A DNA stretch of 64,000 nucleotides from Bacteroidales bacterium (GTDB lineage Bacteria; Bacteroidota; Bacteroidia; Bacteroidales; Rikenellaceae). This document shows, one piece after another, positions 8,932 through 17,321 of this stretch. The position numbers and the translations under genes are program-made. How positions within the stretch are numbered: position 1 is the stretch's first letter; each line of letters begins with the position of its first letter. The stretch spans positions 1 to 64,000 of the forward strand of contig CAJTFS010000007.1 of assembly GCA_910575495.1 (NCBI GenBank), in the 5' to 3' direction. The notes below the pieces were generated by a model, which did no database searches, had not been told where the DNA came from, and was given only the letters and a program-made list of their open reading frames with translations.

Positions 8932-9669
8932 TCAGCGCCGCCGCCGGAACTCCGCGCATACGATGCCCGTGGCCATCGCTACGTTGAGCGATTCCGAACC
9001 GTGGCGGTCGGCGGGATAGGGCGGAATGAAAAGTTTGCGGGTCACCGTGCGGGCCGTTTCGGGCGTCACGCCGCGTCCCTCGTTGCCCATGACGACGATT
9101 CCGCCCCGCGTGAGCGGCGCGTCGTAGATGTTGTCGCCTTCCAGAAAAGTGCCGTAGACCGGCGTGCCCCGTCCGGCTGCTTCGGCGAGGAAGCGCGGCA
9201 GGTCGGTGTAGTGCACCCGCACCCGTAGGATGGCGCCCATGGTCGCCTGCACCACCTTAGGATTGAAGCAGTCGGCCGTGCCGGGCGAGCAGACGATGTC
9301 GCCGATGCCGAACCAGTCGGCCAGCCGGACGATGGTGCCCAGGTTGCCCGGATTCTGCACCTCGTCGAGCGCCAGCACCAGTTCTTCGTCCGCATGTACC
9401 GTTCCGAGGTCGTGGCGGGGTATCTCCACCAGCGCCAGCGAGTTGTTGGCCGTCTTCAGCTGCGACAGCCGTTCCATGTCGCGGGGGCTTACCGGCTCCA
9501 CTTCCGGTCCTTCGAACACTCCTTCCAGTGCGAATATCTTGCGGATTCGCAGGTGCGAGGCGCGCAGTTCGCCGATCAGTTTTTCGCCCTCGGCCACGAA
9601 TAGCCCGTGCTGCGTGCGGCCCCGTTTGTCGGCCAGCGAGCGTACAAGTTGTATTTCGGCTTTCGTCAT
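8932..9669 (-). CDS. TrmH/SpoU-family RNA methyltransferase
   Basis: The protein has 245 residues from the ATG at 9669, which overlaps the stop of ribonuclease Z by 4 nt (ATGA), indicating translational coupling. It is a SPOUT-class 2'-O-methyltransferase for rRNA or tRNA. The N-terminal RNA-binding part (FVAEGEKLIGEL) is followed by the knot domain with LDEVQNPGNLGTIVRLADWFG, VMGNEGRGV and IPPYPADRHGSESLNVAMATGI, the three SAM/knot motifs. The exact target nucleotide is not predictable. All motifs are intact. Confidence 0.92.
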   Translation of the reverse strand: MTKAEIQLVRSLADKRGRTQHGLFVAEGEKLIGELRASHLRIRKIFALEGVFEGPEVEPVSPRDMERLSQLKTANNSLALVEIPRHDLGTVHADEELVLALDEVQNPGNLGTIVRLADWFGIGDIVCSPGTADCFNPKVVQATMGAILRVRVHYTDLPRFLAEAAGRGTPVYGTFLEGDNIYDAPLTRGGIVVMGNEGRGVTPETARTVTRKLFIPPYPADRHGSESLNVAMATGIVCAEFRRRR

Positions 9670-10607
9670 CGGTTCTCGGTTTCGGGACGTTGTTTTTCGA
9701 TCGTAAAGGTGCTTCCCTCTACAGCAGGGTAGGTCTCGGGAAAGAGTTGGCGGGCCTCCTCGACCAGCACGCCCTCGTCCTTGTAGCGCGACGAGTAGTG
9801 GCCGATTATCAGCCGTCCGGCTTCGGCCCGCAGGGCCGCTTTCGCCGCTTCTTCCGTCGTCGAATGGCCCCGTTGGCGGGCCACCTTGCGCTCGGCCGCC
9901 GCGTAGGTCGCTTCGTGGTAGAGCAGATCGGCTCCCCGCACCAGCTCCGCCGCCTTGGCCGAGTAGGCCGTGTCCGACAGATAGGCATAGGCCCGGGGGC
10001 GGTAGGGCGCGTAGGTCAGTTCCGCGTTGGGCAGCACCTCGCCCGTGTCGAGCGTCACCTCTTCGCCGCGTTTCGCCGCCGCGATCTGTGCGATCGAGAG
10101 CCCGTATTTCGCGATCTTGAACTTGTCGACGTTCAGCGGCGGTTCTTTCTCGCGGAAAAGGAATCCGGCCGTGGGGATGCGGTGGCGCAGCGGGACGCTC
10201 CACACTTCAAGGGTGCGGTTTTCGAAGAGCAGCGCGTGTTCCGTCGTCCGCACTTCGTGCCACTCCGCTTCGTAGGGCAGATCGCTGTCGAAGTAGCGCA
10301 GGTGGCAGGCCAGCATCTCGCCGAACGGCGCCGGTGCGTAGATGGGCAGCGGGGTGCGGCGCCCGTAGAGCCCCAGCGTCGAGAGCAGCGGAAAGAGCCC
10401 GAAGACGTGGTCGCCGTGCAGGTGGGAGATGAAGACGGCCCGGAGTTTCAGCGGGTTGATGCCCGTCCGGGCCATCTGCCGTTGCGTTCCCTCGCCCGCA
10501 TCGACCAGGTAGTGCTGTTCGTGTACGTTGACCACCTGCGCCGACGGGTGCCGCGTCGCGGTCGGCTTGGCCGACGACGAACCCAGTATGGTGACGTTGA
10601 AACCCAC
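9666..10607 (-). CDS. rnz: ribonuclease Z
   Basis: RNase Z is a zinc-dependent endonuclease that trims tRNA 3' trailers. The 313-residue protein has the metallo-beta-lactamase motif HLHGDH at 62-67, followed by further zinc ligands (HEATYA, GHYSSRY). The N-terminal nucleotide loop reads GSSSAKPTATRHPSAQ, slightly unlike the common GTSSG.PT..RN. The start is GTG at 10607; no in-frame ATG is close. Tight spacing ties it to trxB (13 bp upstream) and the methyltransferase (overlap), a run of housekeeping genes. Confidence 0.94.
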   Translation of the reverse strand: MGFNVTILGSSSAKPTATRHPSAQVVNVHEQHYLVDAGEGTQRQMARTGINPLKLRAVFISHLHGDHVFGLFPLLSTLGLYGRRTPLPIYAPAPFGEMLACHLRYFDSDLPYEAEWHEVRTTEHALLFENRTLEVWSVPLRHRIPTAGFLFREKEPPLNVDKFKIAKYGLSIAQIAAAKRGEEVTLDTGEVLPNAELTYAPYRPRAYAYLSDTAYSAKAAELVRGADLLYHEATYAAAERKVARQRGHSTTEEAAKAALRAEAGRLIIGHYSSRYKDEGVLVEEARQLFPETYPAVEGSTFTIEKQRPETENR

Positions 10608-10620
10608 TCTCCGGTCGCTC

Positions 10621-11547
10621 CTATCTCAGCAGAAAACGTTCGCAGTCGAGCGCCGCCACGCAGCCCGAGCCGGCGGCCGTGATGGCCTGGCGGTAGTGGG
10701 GGTCCTTGACGTCGCCGGCAGCGAAGACGCCCTCGATGTTGGTCTTCGACGAGCCGCCCTGCACCTTGATGTAGCCCTCGGCGTCGAGCTCCAGCTGGTC
10801 GGCGAAAAGTTCGGTGTTGGGATGGTGGCCGATGGCAAGAAAGAAGCCCGCGATGTCGATCTTCGTCTCCGAGCCGTCGTTTTTGCGCAGCAGGGCGCCC
10901 GTGACGCCCGTCTCGTCGCCCAGCACTTCGGCCGTGTTGTGCTCGAAGAGCACTTCGATGTTGGGCGTGGCGAAGACCCGTTCCTGCATCGCTTTCGAGG
11001 CGCGCAGATAGGGCTTGCGTACGACCATGTAGACCTTGCGGCAGAGCGATGCCAGGTAGGTCGCCTCCTCGCACGCCGTGTCGCCGCCGCCCACTACGGC
11101 CACGTCCTTCTTGCGGTAGAAGAAGCCGTCGCACGTGGCGCAGGCGCTCACGCCCTGGCCGCGGAACTTCGTTTCGGAGGGGAGACCCAGGTATTTGGCC
11201 GTCGCTCCCGTGGCGATGATCAGGCTCTCGGCCCGGATCTCTTTCGTGCCGTCCACCACGATGTGGAACGGCCGCGACGAAAGGTCGGCCGTGGTGATCG
11301 AGCCCGTGCGGATGTCGGCGCCGAAGCGTTCGGCCTGCTTGCGCAGGTCGGCCATCAGTTGGTTGCCGTCGACGCCTTCCGGATAGCCCGGGAAGTTCTC
11401 CACTTCGGTGGTCGTCGTCAGCTGGCCGCCCGGTTCGATGCCTTCGTAGAGCACCGGCGCGAGGTTGGCGCGCGACGTATAGATGGCGGCGGTGTAGCCT
11501 GCAGGGCCGCTGCCGATGATGAGTACCTTTACTTCTTCGATTTCCAT
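10621..11547 (-). CDS. trxB: thioredoxin reductase
   Basis: TrxB passes electrons from NADPH through FAD to thioredoxin. From the ATG at 11547 it has 308 residues, the standard size; an ATG at 11634 would add unrelated sequence. FAD site GSGPAG is at 12-17, the redox pair CATC at 136-139, the NADPH site GGGDTA just after, and the closing FAD motif GVFAAGDVKD with QAITAAGSGC near the end. It sits 17 bp after the pseudokinase-WG gene, so the signalling-like cluster may read into it. Confidence 0.97.
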   Translation of the reverse strand: MEIEEVKVLIIGSGPAGYTAAIYTSRANLAPVLYEGIEPGGQLTTTTEVENFPGYPEGVDGNQLMADLRKQAERFGADIRTGSITTADLSSRPFHIVVDGTKEIRAESLIIATGATAKYLGLPSETKFRGQGVSACATCDGFFYRKKDVAVVGGGDTACEEATYLASLCRKVYMVVRKPYLRASKAMQERVFATPNIEVLFEHNTAEVLGDETGVTGALLRKNDGSETKIDIAGFFLAIGHHPNTELFADQLELDAEGYIKVQGGSSKTNIEGVFAAGDVKDPHYRQAITAAGSGCVAALDCERFLLR

Positions 11548-11564
11548 GGTTGTGTCGTTATTTT

Positions 11565-12545
11565 TCAGATTTTGCATGCGTCGATGGTCGTGAACTCCGT
11601 TCGTTGCCGGCCCAGGTAGTCGAACAGCGCCCACAATCCGTTCTTGCGGACGTAGACTACGCTTTCGGCCGGCTTGTAGTCTACGATTTCATATTCGGGC
11701 GGGATGACGTAGCTGCCTTCGCGGTCGATGAGCCCCATGCCCGTCGGGGTCTCCACTTCGGCGCGTCCCTCGCGGAAGTCGTCGGCCCACAGGTAGCGCG
11801 ATGCGATCACGGGGCGGTTGTCGGTGTCGACGTAGCCGAATCCCGTTTCGTCTTCCACGCAGACCAGGCCTTCGAACACGTGGCTCGTCCAGCGGTGTCC
11901 CTCCAAGGGTCGTACCGGATTGTAGGGCGCCGCCACATCGTGGGCCGCCGATGTTCCGCCTTGCTCCGTTATCCGGCGGCGCAGCGCTTCGATGGCTTCG
12001 GCGTCGCGCCCGCGGTCGCCGCCGATGCGGGCGTCGTGGTAGCGCAGCGGGACGAAACGGCCGGCGCTCCAGCGCAGGTTTTCGGCTTTCAGTCCGTTGT
12101 GTGCGAAGTCCAGTTCCGTCAGCTCCCGTTCGAGCGTGTCGAGTGCTTGCAGCAGGGTGTCGCGGCTCTCATACAGCAGCGCTTCCTCGAAATCGCGCCC
12201 CTCGGGCAGGTGTTGCAGCACCAGATCGCAGCTCCGTTCCTGCCCTGCGGCATCGGTCCAGCGCAGTTCGTCCGGCAGGATGCGGTAGTCGCTCAGGGCC
12301 GGCGTGTTGAAGCGCTTGACGGCCAGCGCCGTCCGTTCGATGAGCGGCAGGGCCGACGGGGTCAGCGGCATCGAGAGCAGCCAGCGGCGTCCCTGCCAGC
12401 GGATGCGGGCTTCGACGAAACGCGTCGTGCGCATCAGTCCGGGCACTCCGCTGCTTCCCGTCTCGGCGCAGGCGTCGGCGAGGGTGCGGAAAGAGAGGTC
12501 GGGCGTGAGCAGCGCCCGCGAAAAGATCGGAAGGGTCGGGATCAT
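11565..12545 (-). CDS. pseudokinase-like protein with WG repeats
   Basis: The 326-residue protein has no signal peptide. Residues about 100-200 look like the C-lobe of a protein kinase: LTELDFAHNGLKAENLRW (142-159) aligns by eye with the HGDLKPENLIL loop of the neighbouring gene at 15183-16322, but the catalytic Asp is Gly151 and the DFG region is degraded. Residues about 225-326 form three WG-type repeats (GFGYVDTDNRPVI, GMGLIDREGSYVI, GLWALFDYLG). It therefore looks like an inactive partner of the upstream kinase. Only 3 bp separate it from the VWA gene. Function unknown; a regulatory or scaffold role is inference. Confidence 0.7.
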   Translation of the reverse strand: MIPTLPIFSRALLTPDLSFRTLADACAETGSSGVPGLMRTTRFVEARIRWQGRRWLLSMPLTPSALPLIERTALAVKRFNTPALSDYRILPDELRWTDAAGQERSCDLVLQHLPEGRDFEEALLYESRDTLLQALDTLERELTELDFAHNGLKAENLRWSAGRFVPLRYHDARIGGDRGRDAEAIEALRRRITEQGGTSAAHDVAAPYNPVRPLEGHRWTSHVFEGLVCVEDETGFGYVDTDNRPVIASRYLWADDFREGRAEVETPTGMGLIDREGSYVIPPEYEIVDYKPAESVVYVRKNGLWALFDYLGRQRTEFTTIDACKI

Positions 12546-12548
12546 CGT

Positions 12549-13406
12549 TCATTCGGTTTTGACGCTGATGGAGCCGATGTTCAGCATGGCGATCAGGTCC
12601 GCGGCCGAGGCGTTGAAGCTCATGCCCCGGAACGGAGGGAGCGCCCCGGCGCCCTTGACTTCGCGGATCGCCGCGTCGAAAAGCGCCGGCATCGGACTGG
12701 AGCACTCGTAGAGCAGCCGGGCGTAGCGGTTGGGGTAGTCGGCCTCCTCCTCGGTCGGGAAGAAGATCGTGCGTCCGCTCTCGTCGGCGGCTATGTGGAT
12801 GTTGATCAGCAGGGCCTTGCCGTCGGCCGTGGCCAGGGAGCGTATCTGTCCGGCCACCATGCGCAGCTCTTCTGCGTCGCAGTCGGTGGCTTCGCCGTCG
12901 GTGATGTTGAAGATCACGGGCGGAAAGCTCGCCGCATTCTCTTTGTGTGCGCACCAGGCCGCCGCCATGTCGCGGACTTCGGCCAGCGCCTGGTACATCG
13001 GGGTCTGCCCGGCCGCGCAGGGTTCGATCCAGGCCGGCGAGGGTATCTCGCGCAGGGCGATGGAGCCGTCGGGCAGGCGGTGTTCCACGGTCTGCGTGCG
13101 GACGGGCATCTCCAGCGCCGCCAGCTCGCTCACGGACATCATGCTGCGACCGCCGGGCAGCAGCGGCCGTACTTCGTCGTCGCCCGAGTAGCCCACCGCC
13201 GCCAGGTCGTAGTAGTCGCGCACGCCGTCGTCGCGCCGGGCCCGTTCGATAAGCTCGAACAGCAGGTCGTTGGCTATGGCCGCCACCGCTTCGGCCTTGG
13301 TCGTCGTGCGGCCGCGGAAACGGATCGTTTCGGCCATCGAGCCCGAGCCGTCGATGGCCAGAATGAACGCCGTGCGGCGGGTTCGCGTGATGCTCTGGGT
13401 GTACAT
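12549..13406 (-). CDS. VWA-domain protein
   Basis: The 285-residue cytoplasmic-looking protein is a von Willebrand type A domain. The metal-ion site D-x-S-x-S is intact (DGSGSM, residues 19-24), with a TPMYQAL threonine and ITDGEATD aspartate supplying the other ligands. Such domains bind protein partners through Mg2+. In several bacterial systems VWA proteins work with a kinase and a phosphatase (for example TerY-type triads). Here it lies between a DUF4954-type gene (7 bp) and a pseudokinase-WG gene (3 bp), so it very likely acts with them. No transmembrane segment is seen. Confidence 0.85.
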   Translation of the reverse strand: MYTQSITRTRRTAFILAIDGSGSMAETIRFRGRTTTKAEAVAAIANDLLFELIERARRDDGVRDYYDLAAVGYSGDDEVRPLLPGGRSMMSVSELAALEMPVRTQTVEHRLPDGSIALREIPSPAWIEPCAAGQTPMYQALAEVRDMAAAWCAHKENAASFPPVIFNITDGEATDCDAEELRMVAGQIRSLATADGKALLINIHIAADESGRTIFFPTEEEADYPNRYARLLYECSSPMPALFDAAIREVKGAGALPPFRGMSFNASAADLIAMLNIGSISVKTE

Positions 13407-13413
13407 GTCTTTG

Positions 13414-15144
13414 CTATTTAAGTCCGCGCACGGTCCGGTAGTCGGCCCCGATCTCTTCCGGGTCGTCGCTGTCGAGTCCGTAGCTCACGGCCAGTTCCGG
13501 GGCGCAGTCGCGGTCGCGGTCGGCGTCGGTCGTGCGGCGCATGTCCCGGTGGGCGTTGCGGCCCGCCTCGATCGCTTCGGCCGCTTCGGCGGCGGTGGGA
13601 GCATGACCCAGTAGCGATGCCAGCACCTGTTCGGCCCAGCTGCGGGCGTACTCGGCGTAGTGGACGTGGAACACGCGGAAGCGGTTGTCGATCTCCTCGA
13701 AACTCCGCAGCCGGCCCGCTTCGATGTCGTCCGCTATGGCTTCGGCTTCGCGTTTGGTGATGTATTGGCCCGCCATGTCCAGCCAGCGGCCCGTGCCGTC
13801 GTAGCGTTCGTTGGGTGCGGAGCCGTCGAGCATCGCACCCAAGGCCGCTACGATCGCTTTGTTGTAGAGTTTCACGCCGCGGGCCAGGGCCGTGGAGCGG
13901 ATCACCGTTTTGTTGTAGTTGTATTGTGCGGCCGCAGGGTCGTTTTCCTGCAGCGTATGGAGCGTGTCGACGGCACGCAGCATCGCGCCGGCGGTGTAGG
14001 GGTTGTATTCGTCGAAATCGATCACGTCGCGCTTCACCGTGCGGCGGTCGCGCGCCGGCCACTTCTCCACGTCGCGCACCGTGCCGTAGCTCGTCAGGTT
14101 GGCGCCCGGCATCAGCTGCGAACGCCCCTCCTTTTCGATCAGATAGGAGTAGGGAAAGAGGGCCGTGTCGTGGTGGTCGGCGTGGTGGCCCAGCACCATG
14201 GTGAAGGCTCCTTCGACGGCCGGCGACATGATGTAGGCGCCGCTCGCGAACTTGCAGCCCCGCAGGTGCGCCGACTGGTGCACGGCGCCGCTCTTGAAAA
14301 GGTGGTTGCTCTGGTTCGAGCCGCTGCCGGCGTTGAAGAAGGAGAACATGCCCGCAATGAGCAGCGACGACTTGTGGTGCGAAACCGTGTAGGGGCCTGC
14401 GAAGATCGAGGCCGCTTCGCCGTTTTCGCAGTGCGAATTGGCGAAAAAGAGCGAATCCACGGCCGTGAAACCCTTGTCCAGCCGGCAGCTCTCGCCCACG
14501 AAGCAGCGTTCGAGCGTGGCGCCGTTGTCGATCCGGGCGTTTTCCGCCGCGATGAAGTCGTAGGCCTTGACGTCCGCGCCGATGCGTGCGCCTGCGCAGA
14601 GCGTGCCGTTCTCCAGCAGCGAGGCGCCGTCGATCTCCACGTTGTCGCCCATGCGTACCTCGCGTACGAAGCGTGCACCCGCGATGCGGCAGTCGCAGCC
14701 CGTCTCGCCCAGGTCGCCGGACCGGCTTGCGGCAAGGTCGCCGGCCATCTTGTCCAGTGCGGCGATCAGCTGCGGACGGTGGCGGTAGACGACCGTCATG
14801 TAGGCGGTCTGGGCCGACATGCGCTCGGTGATCTTCACCGTGCGGCCCCCGCATTCGTTCATGGTAGCGACCGGCGTGCCGTTGCCGAAAGAGCTGCACC
14901 GGCGGCACTCCAGTGCCGTCACGCCCTCTACGAGCGTTCGCGCTCCGAGGCGGTAGTTCTTCACGGCGGAACGGTGGATGCGTGCGCCGGAGCCGATCTC
15001 CACGCGCCCCTCCAGCCGGCATTGCAGCAGCTGCGAGGGGTCGAAGTCGTCGGTGACGCTCACCAGCGCCCATGCTTCGGCCGTGGCGCCGCGCGCTTCC
15101 GCGGCGGCGATCTCCGCGGCGGTCATCTTTCTGAAGTCGGACAT
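13414..15144 (-). CDS. DUF4954-type beta-helix protein
   Basis: The 576-residue protein starts at the ATG at 15144. It resembles the Bacteroidetes family known as DUF4954, from memory and not searched. Residues about 45-290 are hexapeptide-like repeats of a left-handed beta-helix (IGSGARIHRSAVKNYRLG, MGDNVEIDGASLLENG, CFVGESCRLDKGF). A conserved middle part follows (SSLLIAGMFSFFNAGSGSNQ, LGHHADHHDTALFPYSY), then a helical C-terminal third. The fold recalls sugar-nucleotide acyl/nucleotidyl-transferases, but no catalytic residue can be assigned. It has its own good promoter overlapping the end of the kinase gene and stands in the kinase/VWA cluster. Confidence 0.75.
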   Translation of the reverse strand: MSDFRKMTAAEIAAAEARGATAEAWALVSVTDDFDPSQLLQCRLEGRVEIGSGARIHRSAVKNYRLGARTLVEGVTALECRRCSSFGNGTPVATMNECGGRTVKITERMSAQTAYMTVVYRHRPQLIAALDKMAGDLAASRSGDLGETGCDCRIAGARFVREVRMGDNVEIDGASLLENGTLCAGARIGADVKAYDFIAAENARIDNGATLERCFVGESCRLDKGFTAVDSLFFANSHCENGEAASIFAGPYTVSHHKSSLLIAGMFSFFNAGSGSNQSNHLFKSGAVHQSAHLRGCKFASGAYIMSPAVEGAFTMVLGHHADHHDTALFPYSYLIEKEGRSQLMPGANLTSYGTVRDVEKWPARDRRTVKRDVIDFDEYNPYTAGAMLRAVDTLHTLQENDPAAAQYNYNKTVIRSTALARGVKLYNKAIVAALGAMLDGSAPNERYDGTGRWLDMAGQYITKREAEAIADDIEAGRLRSFEEIDNRFRVFHVHYAEYARSWAEQVLASLLGHAPTAAEAAEAIEAGRNAHRDMRRTTDADRDRDCAPELAVSYGLDSDDPEEIGADYRTVRGLK

Positions 15145-15163
15145 CTGCAAGGTTTGATTCGTG

Positions 15164-15194
15164 CAAATATAGCGATTCGCAACTAAATATCCAA
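15164..15194 (-). promoter_or_regulatory. promoter of the DUF4954-type gene
   Basis: TTG (15194-15192), a 20-bp spacer and TATATTTG (15171-15164) on the minus strand match the Bacteroidetes consensus. The -33 box lies inside the 3' end of the kinase gene, so the last three cluster genes can be expressed without the kinase gene. Confidence 0.65.
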
Positions 15195-16322
15195 TTCGCG
15201 GCCGCGGCGGTCGATCTCCGTGCGGCGGCCTGCGCGGATGACCTGCGCCCGGCCGTTGCGGAACGGTTTCACGGCTTCGCAGCGGGGGCAGTTCAGCACC
15301 GTGCGTCCGGCCGTGTCGATGAAATGCCACGTGCGCCCCAGCCGCACGGCTGCCAGGCCTTCCGAGAAGTCGAATCCTTCGTCGTAGAGCGGCGGTATGG
15401 CCGGCCGGTCGCCGCATCGGTAGCCCCACAGCCCGTTTTCGACGAAGAGTTCGGGCGTCTGCGCGGGCGGTTCGTCCGCTGCGGTCAGCCGGCGCAGGAG
15501 CTGCGGCAGGTCGGGCAGCCGGAGCGTCGGCGACAGCAGCAGGCGCGCCAGGCGGTACTCTGCCGCCATGCCGTGCCGTTCGAAAAGCGCCAGCACCTCT
15601 TGCAGGGCCGGGTCGGCCGCGATGCGTTGAGGCGTGAAAAGCAGTCCGTCGCACCGATGGCGGGCGTAGAGCGTCGGGTCGAGACGCAGGGCATGCAGCG
15701 CCGTGGCGATGAGCGCCGCAGGGTAGTCGTCGAGCGAGGCATCGAAGTGCGCTGCCGTGCGGTCCGGATGCTGGAAGGCTGCCGTGCCGATTTCGGAACT
15801 CGTTTCACCGGCGAATTCAGGCAGGAACGAGGCGTCGAGGTCGATCGGGACCAGCCGGCCGTCGGGCGTGAGGATGAGGTTCTCGGGTTTGAGATCGCCG
15901 TGCGCGCGGTCGTCGGTCACCAGTTCCAGCGCCAGCCGGTCGAACGTTTCGGAGAGTTGAGCCAGACGTTCGCCGTCGCCCGATTCGGCGGCCCGGGCGA
16001 TGGCCGCATGGAGCGTTTGGCCCTCCACCCAGTCGCAGAGCACCGCATCGACCCATCGGCCCTGCTCGGGCGTGGTGTAGAGGTAGAGTTCGCGGGGCAG
16101 GTAGCGTTTGCCATAGATCGCTGCCAGCCGGCGCATCGGCCGGAAGTAACAGCGCAGGGCGCAGGTCCGGCCCTGGCAGCGGATGCGGAACACCGCCGCG
16201 CTGTTGCCCGTGCTGTAGATTGCCCGGCCCCTGTCGTCGCGGCAAAGGCTCGCTTCGCCCAGCCGGCGCGTGAGGCCGTGCGGGTCTTCGAGGGTCTGGA
16301 GATATTGGCGGAGGGAGTACAA
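15183..16322 (-). CDS. protein kinase-like protein with WG repeats
   Basis: The 379-residue protein has a kinase-like N-terminal two thirds. HGDLKPEN at 141-148 matches the catalytic loop, and Asp161 (IDLD, 18 residues after Asp143) stands where DFG Asp belongs. The ATP-lysine position in CALRCYF appears to be Arg. Residues about 295-379 carry WG-type repeats (GLWGYRCGDRPAI, HFIDTAGRTVLNC). The start is a TTG at 16322; I found no ATG in frame nearby. It is first of a cluster with DUF4954, VWA and pseudokinase-WG genes. Activity as a Ser/Thr kinase is plausible, with targets unknown. Confidence 0.75.
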   Translation of the reverse strand: MYSLRQYLQTLEDPHGLTRRLGEASLCRDDRGRAIYSTGNSAAVFRIRCQGRTCALRCYFRPMRRLAAIYGKRYLPRELYLYTTPEQGRWVDAVLCDWVEGQTLHAAIARAAESGDGERLAQLSETFDRLALELVTDDRAHGDLKPENLILTPDGRLVPIDLDASFLPEFAGETSSEIGTAAFQHPDRTAAHFDASLDDYPAALIATALHALRLDPTLYARHRCDGLLFTPQRIAADPALQEVLALFERHGMAAEYRLARLLLSPTLRLPDLPQLLRRLTAADEPPAQTPELFVENGLWGYRCGDRPAIPPLYDEGFDFSEGLAAVRLGRTWHFIDTAGRTVLNCPRCEAVKPFRNGRAQVIRAGRRTEIDRRGRELDI

Positions 16323-16325
16323 AGG

Positions 16326-16600
16326 GAAAGTGAAAGGTGAAAAGTTAAAAGTGAAAGGTTGAAGGCAGATTTTGCAGGCATGCTATGCCGGTCGGGTGCG
16401 ATGATGGTGCAAGCCGGGAGTCCTGCCGAACAAGTTCGGATATGGCTAAGCCTGTCCGAAACGCATCCGGAGTCAAGCCCCCGAAGGAGGCTTGAAAGCG
16501 AGGGGCTGGAAACCAGAGACAGAGCCGCAGAAAACGAAAAGGCGAAAGGTAAAACTTGTGACGTTTAACCTTTCACCTTTCGCTTGCAGCTTTTCACCGG
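16326..16600. repeat. intergenic element with GTGAAAGG ends
   Basis: The left end is a run of gtgaaaggtgaaaagttaaaagtgaaagg units (16326-16364). The right end is the inverted form, cctttcacctttcgc and cttttcacc (16567-16600). The interior, about 200 bp, has no gene. It fills nearly all of the 305-bp gap between the kinase gene and slyD. The same end pattern recurs at 20166-20376 and 36930-37093. Confidence 0.55.
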
Positions 16601-16627
16601 ATTGTAAGCCCCCGGGGCTTCCGGCGT

Positions 16628-17203
16628 TTAGTGGCAGTTGCAGTGACCGTCGTGGTGTCCGTGGTCGCCGCAGCCGCAGTCGTCGTGTCCGCAGTCGTCG
16701 CCGCATTCATGATCGCCGCCGCACGAACCGCAGGAGCAGTGGCCCTGCAGGTCTTCGGGCGTCACGTCGCGCACCGTCACCACTTCGACCTCGAAATTGA
16801 GGGTCTTGCCGGCCATCGGGTGGTTGAAGTCCATCTTCACGGTCTGGTCGCCCACTTCCTTGACGATGCCCATCATGCGGTTGCCCTGGGCGTCGCTCAT
16901 CGGCACCTGCGAACCCACGAAGAGGATGTCTTCGGCCACCTTGCCGTCGACCATGAATATCTCTTTCGGCAGGTCGACCACCGCTTCGGGGATCAGTTCG
17001 CCGTAGCCGTCCTTGGGTTCCAGGGTGAACGACACCTTGTCGCCCGGTTCCTTGCCCTCGATGGCCGCTTCGAATTTAGGCAGGAGCATGCCCGTTCCGA
17101 AGATGAATTCGAGCGGCTGGCCCGGCCGCGACTGATCGGCTATCTGTCCGTCGACGGTCAGTTTGTAGTCGACGCCGACCATTTTGTTCTGTTCTGCTTT
17201 CAT
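16628..17203 (-). CDS. slyD: FKBP-type prolyl isomerase, SlyD-like
   Basis: The 191-residue cytoplasmic peptidyl-prolyl isomerase/chaperone is of the SlyD type. The FKBP half-domains (VDYKLTVDGQIADQS, LEFIFGTGMLLPKFEAAIEG) flank the insert-in-flap domain (about 75-130). Residues 155-191 are a metal-binding tail with nine Cys and eight His, the hallmark of SlyD, which binds Ni2+ and other metals. No hydrogenase genes are nearby. A promoter with TTTG, 18 bp and TACCTTTG lies just upstream. Confidence in the family is high; the physiological metal is unknown. Confidence 0.92.
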   Translation of the reverse strand: MKAEQNKMVGVDYKLTVDGQIADQSRPGQPLEFIFGTGMLLPKFEAAIEGKEPGDKVSFTLEPKDGYGELIPEAVVDLPKEIFMVDGKVAEDILFVGSQVPMSDAQGNRMMGIVKEVGDQTVKMDFNHPMAGKTLNFEVEVVTVRDVTPEDLQGHCSCGSCGGDHECGDDCGHDDCGCGDHGHHDGHCNCH

Positions 17204-17224
17204 GTCTTTTCAGTTAGAGAGTTG

Positions 17225-17254
17225 CAAAGGTAGTGAAAATCTTCGGCTTTCAAA
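17225..17254 (-). promoter_or_regulatory. promoter of slyD
   Basis: TTTG (17254-17251), an 18-bp spacer and TACCTTTG (17232-17225) on the minus strand lie 22 bp ahead of the slyD ATG. The -7 box is a perfect consensus match. Confidence 0.65.
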
Positions 17255-17321
17255 ATCTGTTCCGTTCGTGCGGATTTTCGCATCGGAGGTGCGACCGGTC
17301 CGGGCCGACGCTATGCGGCGG

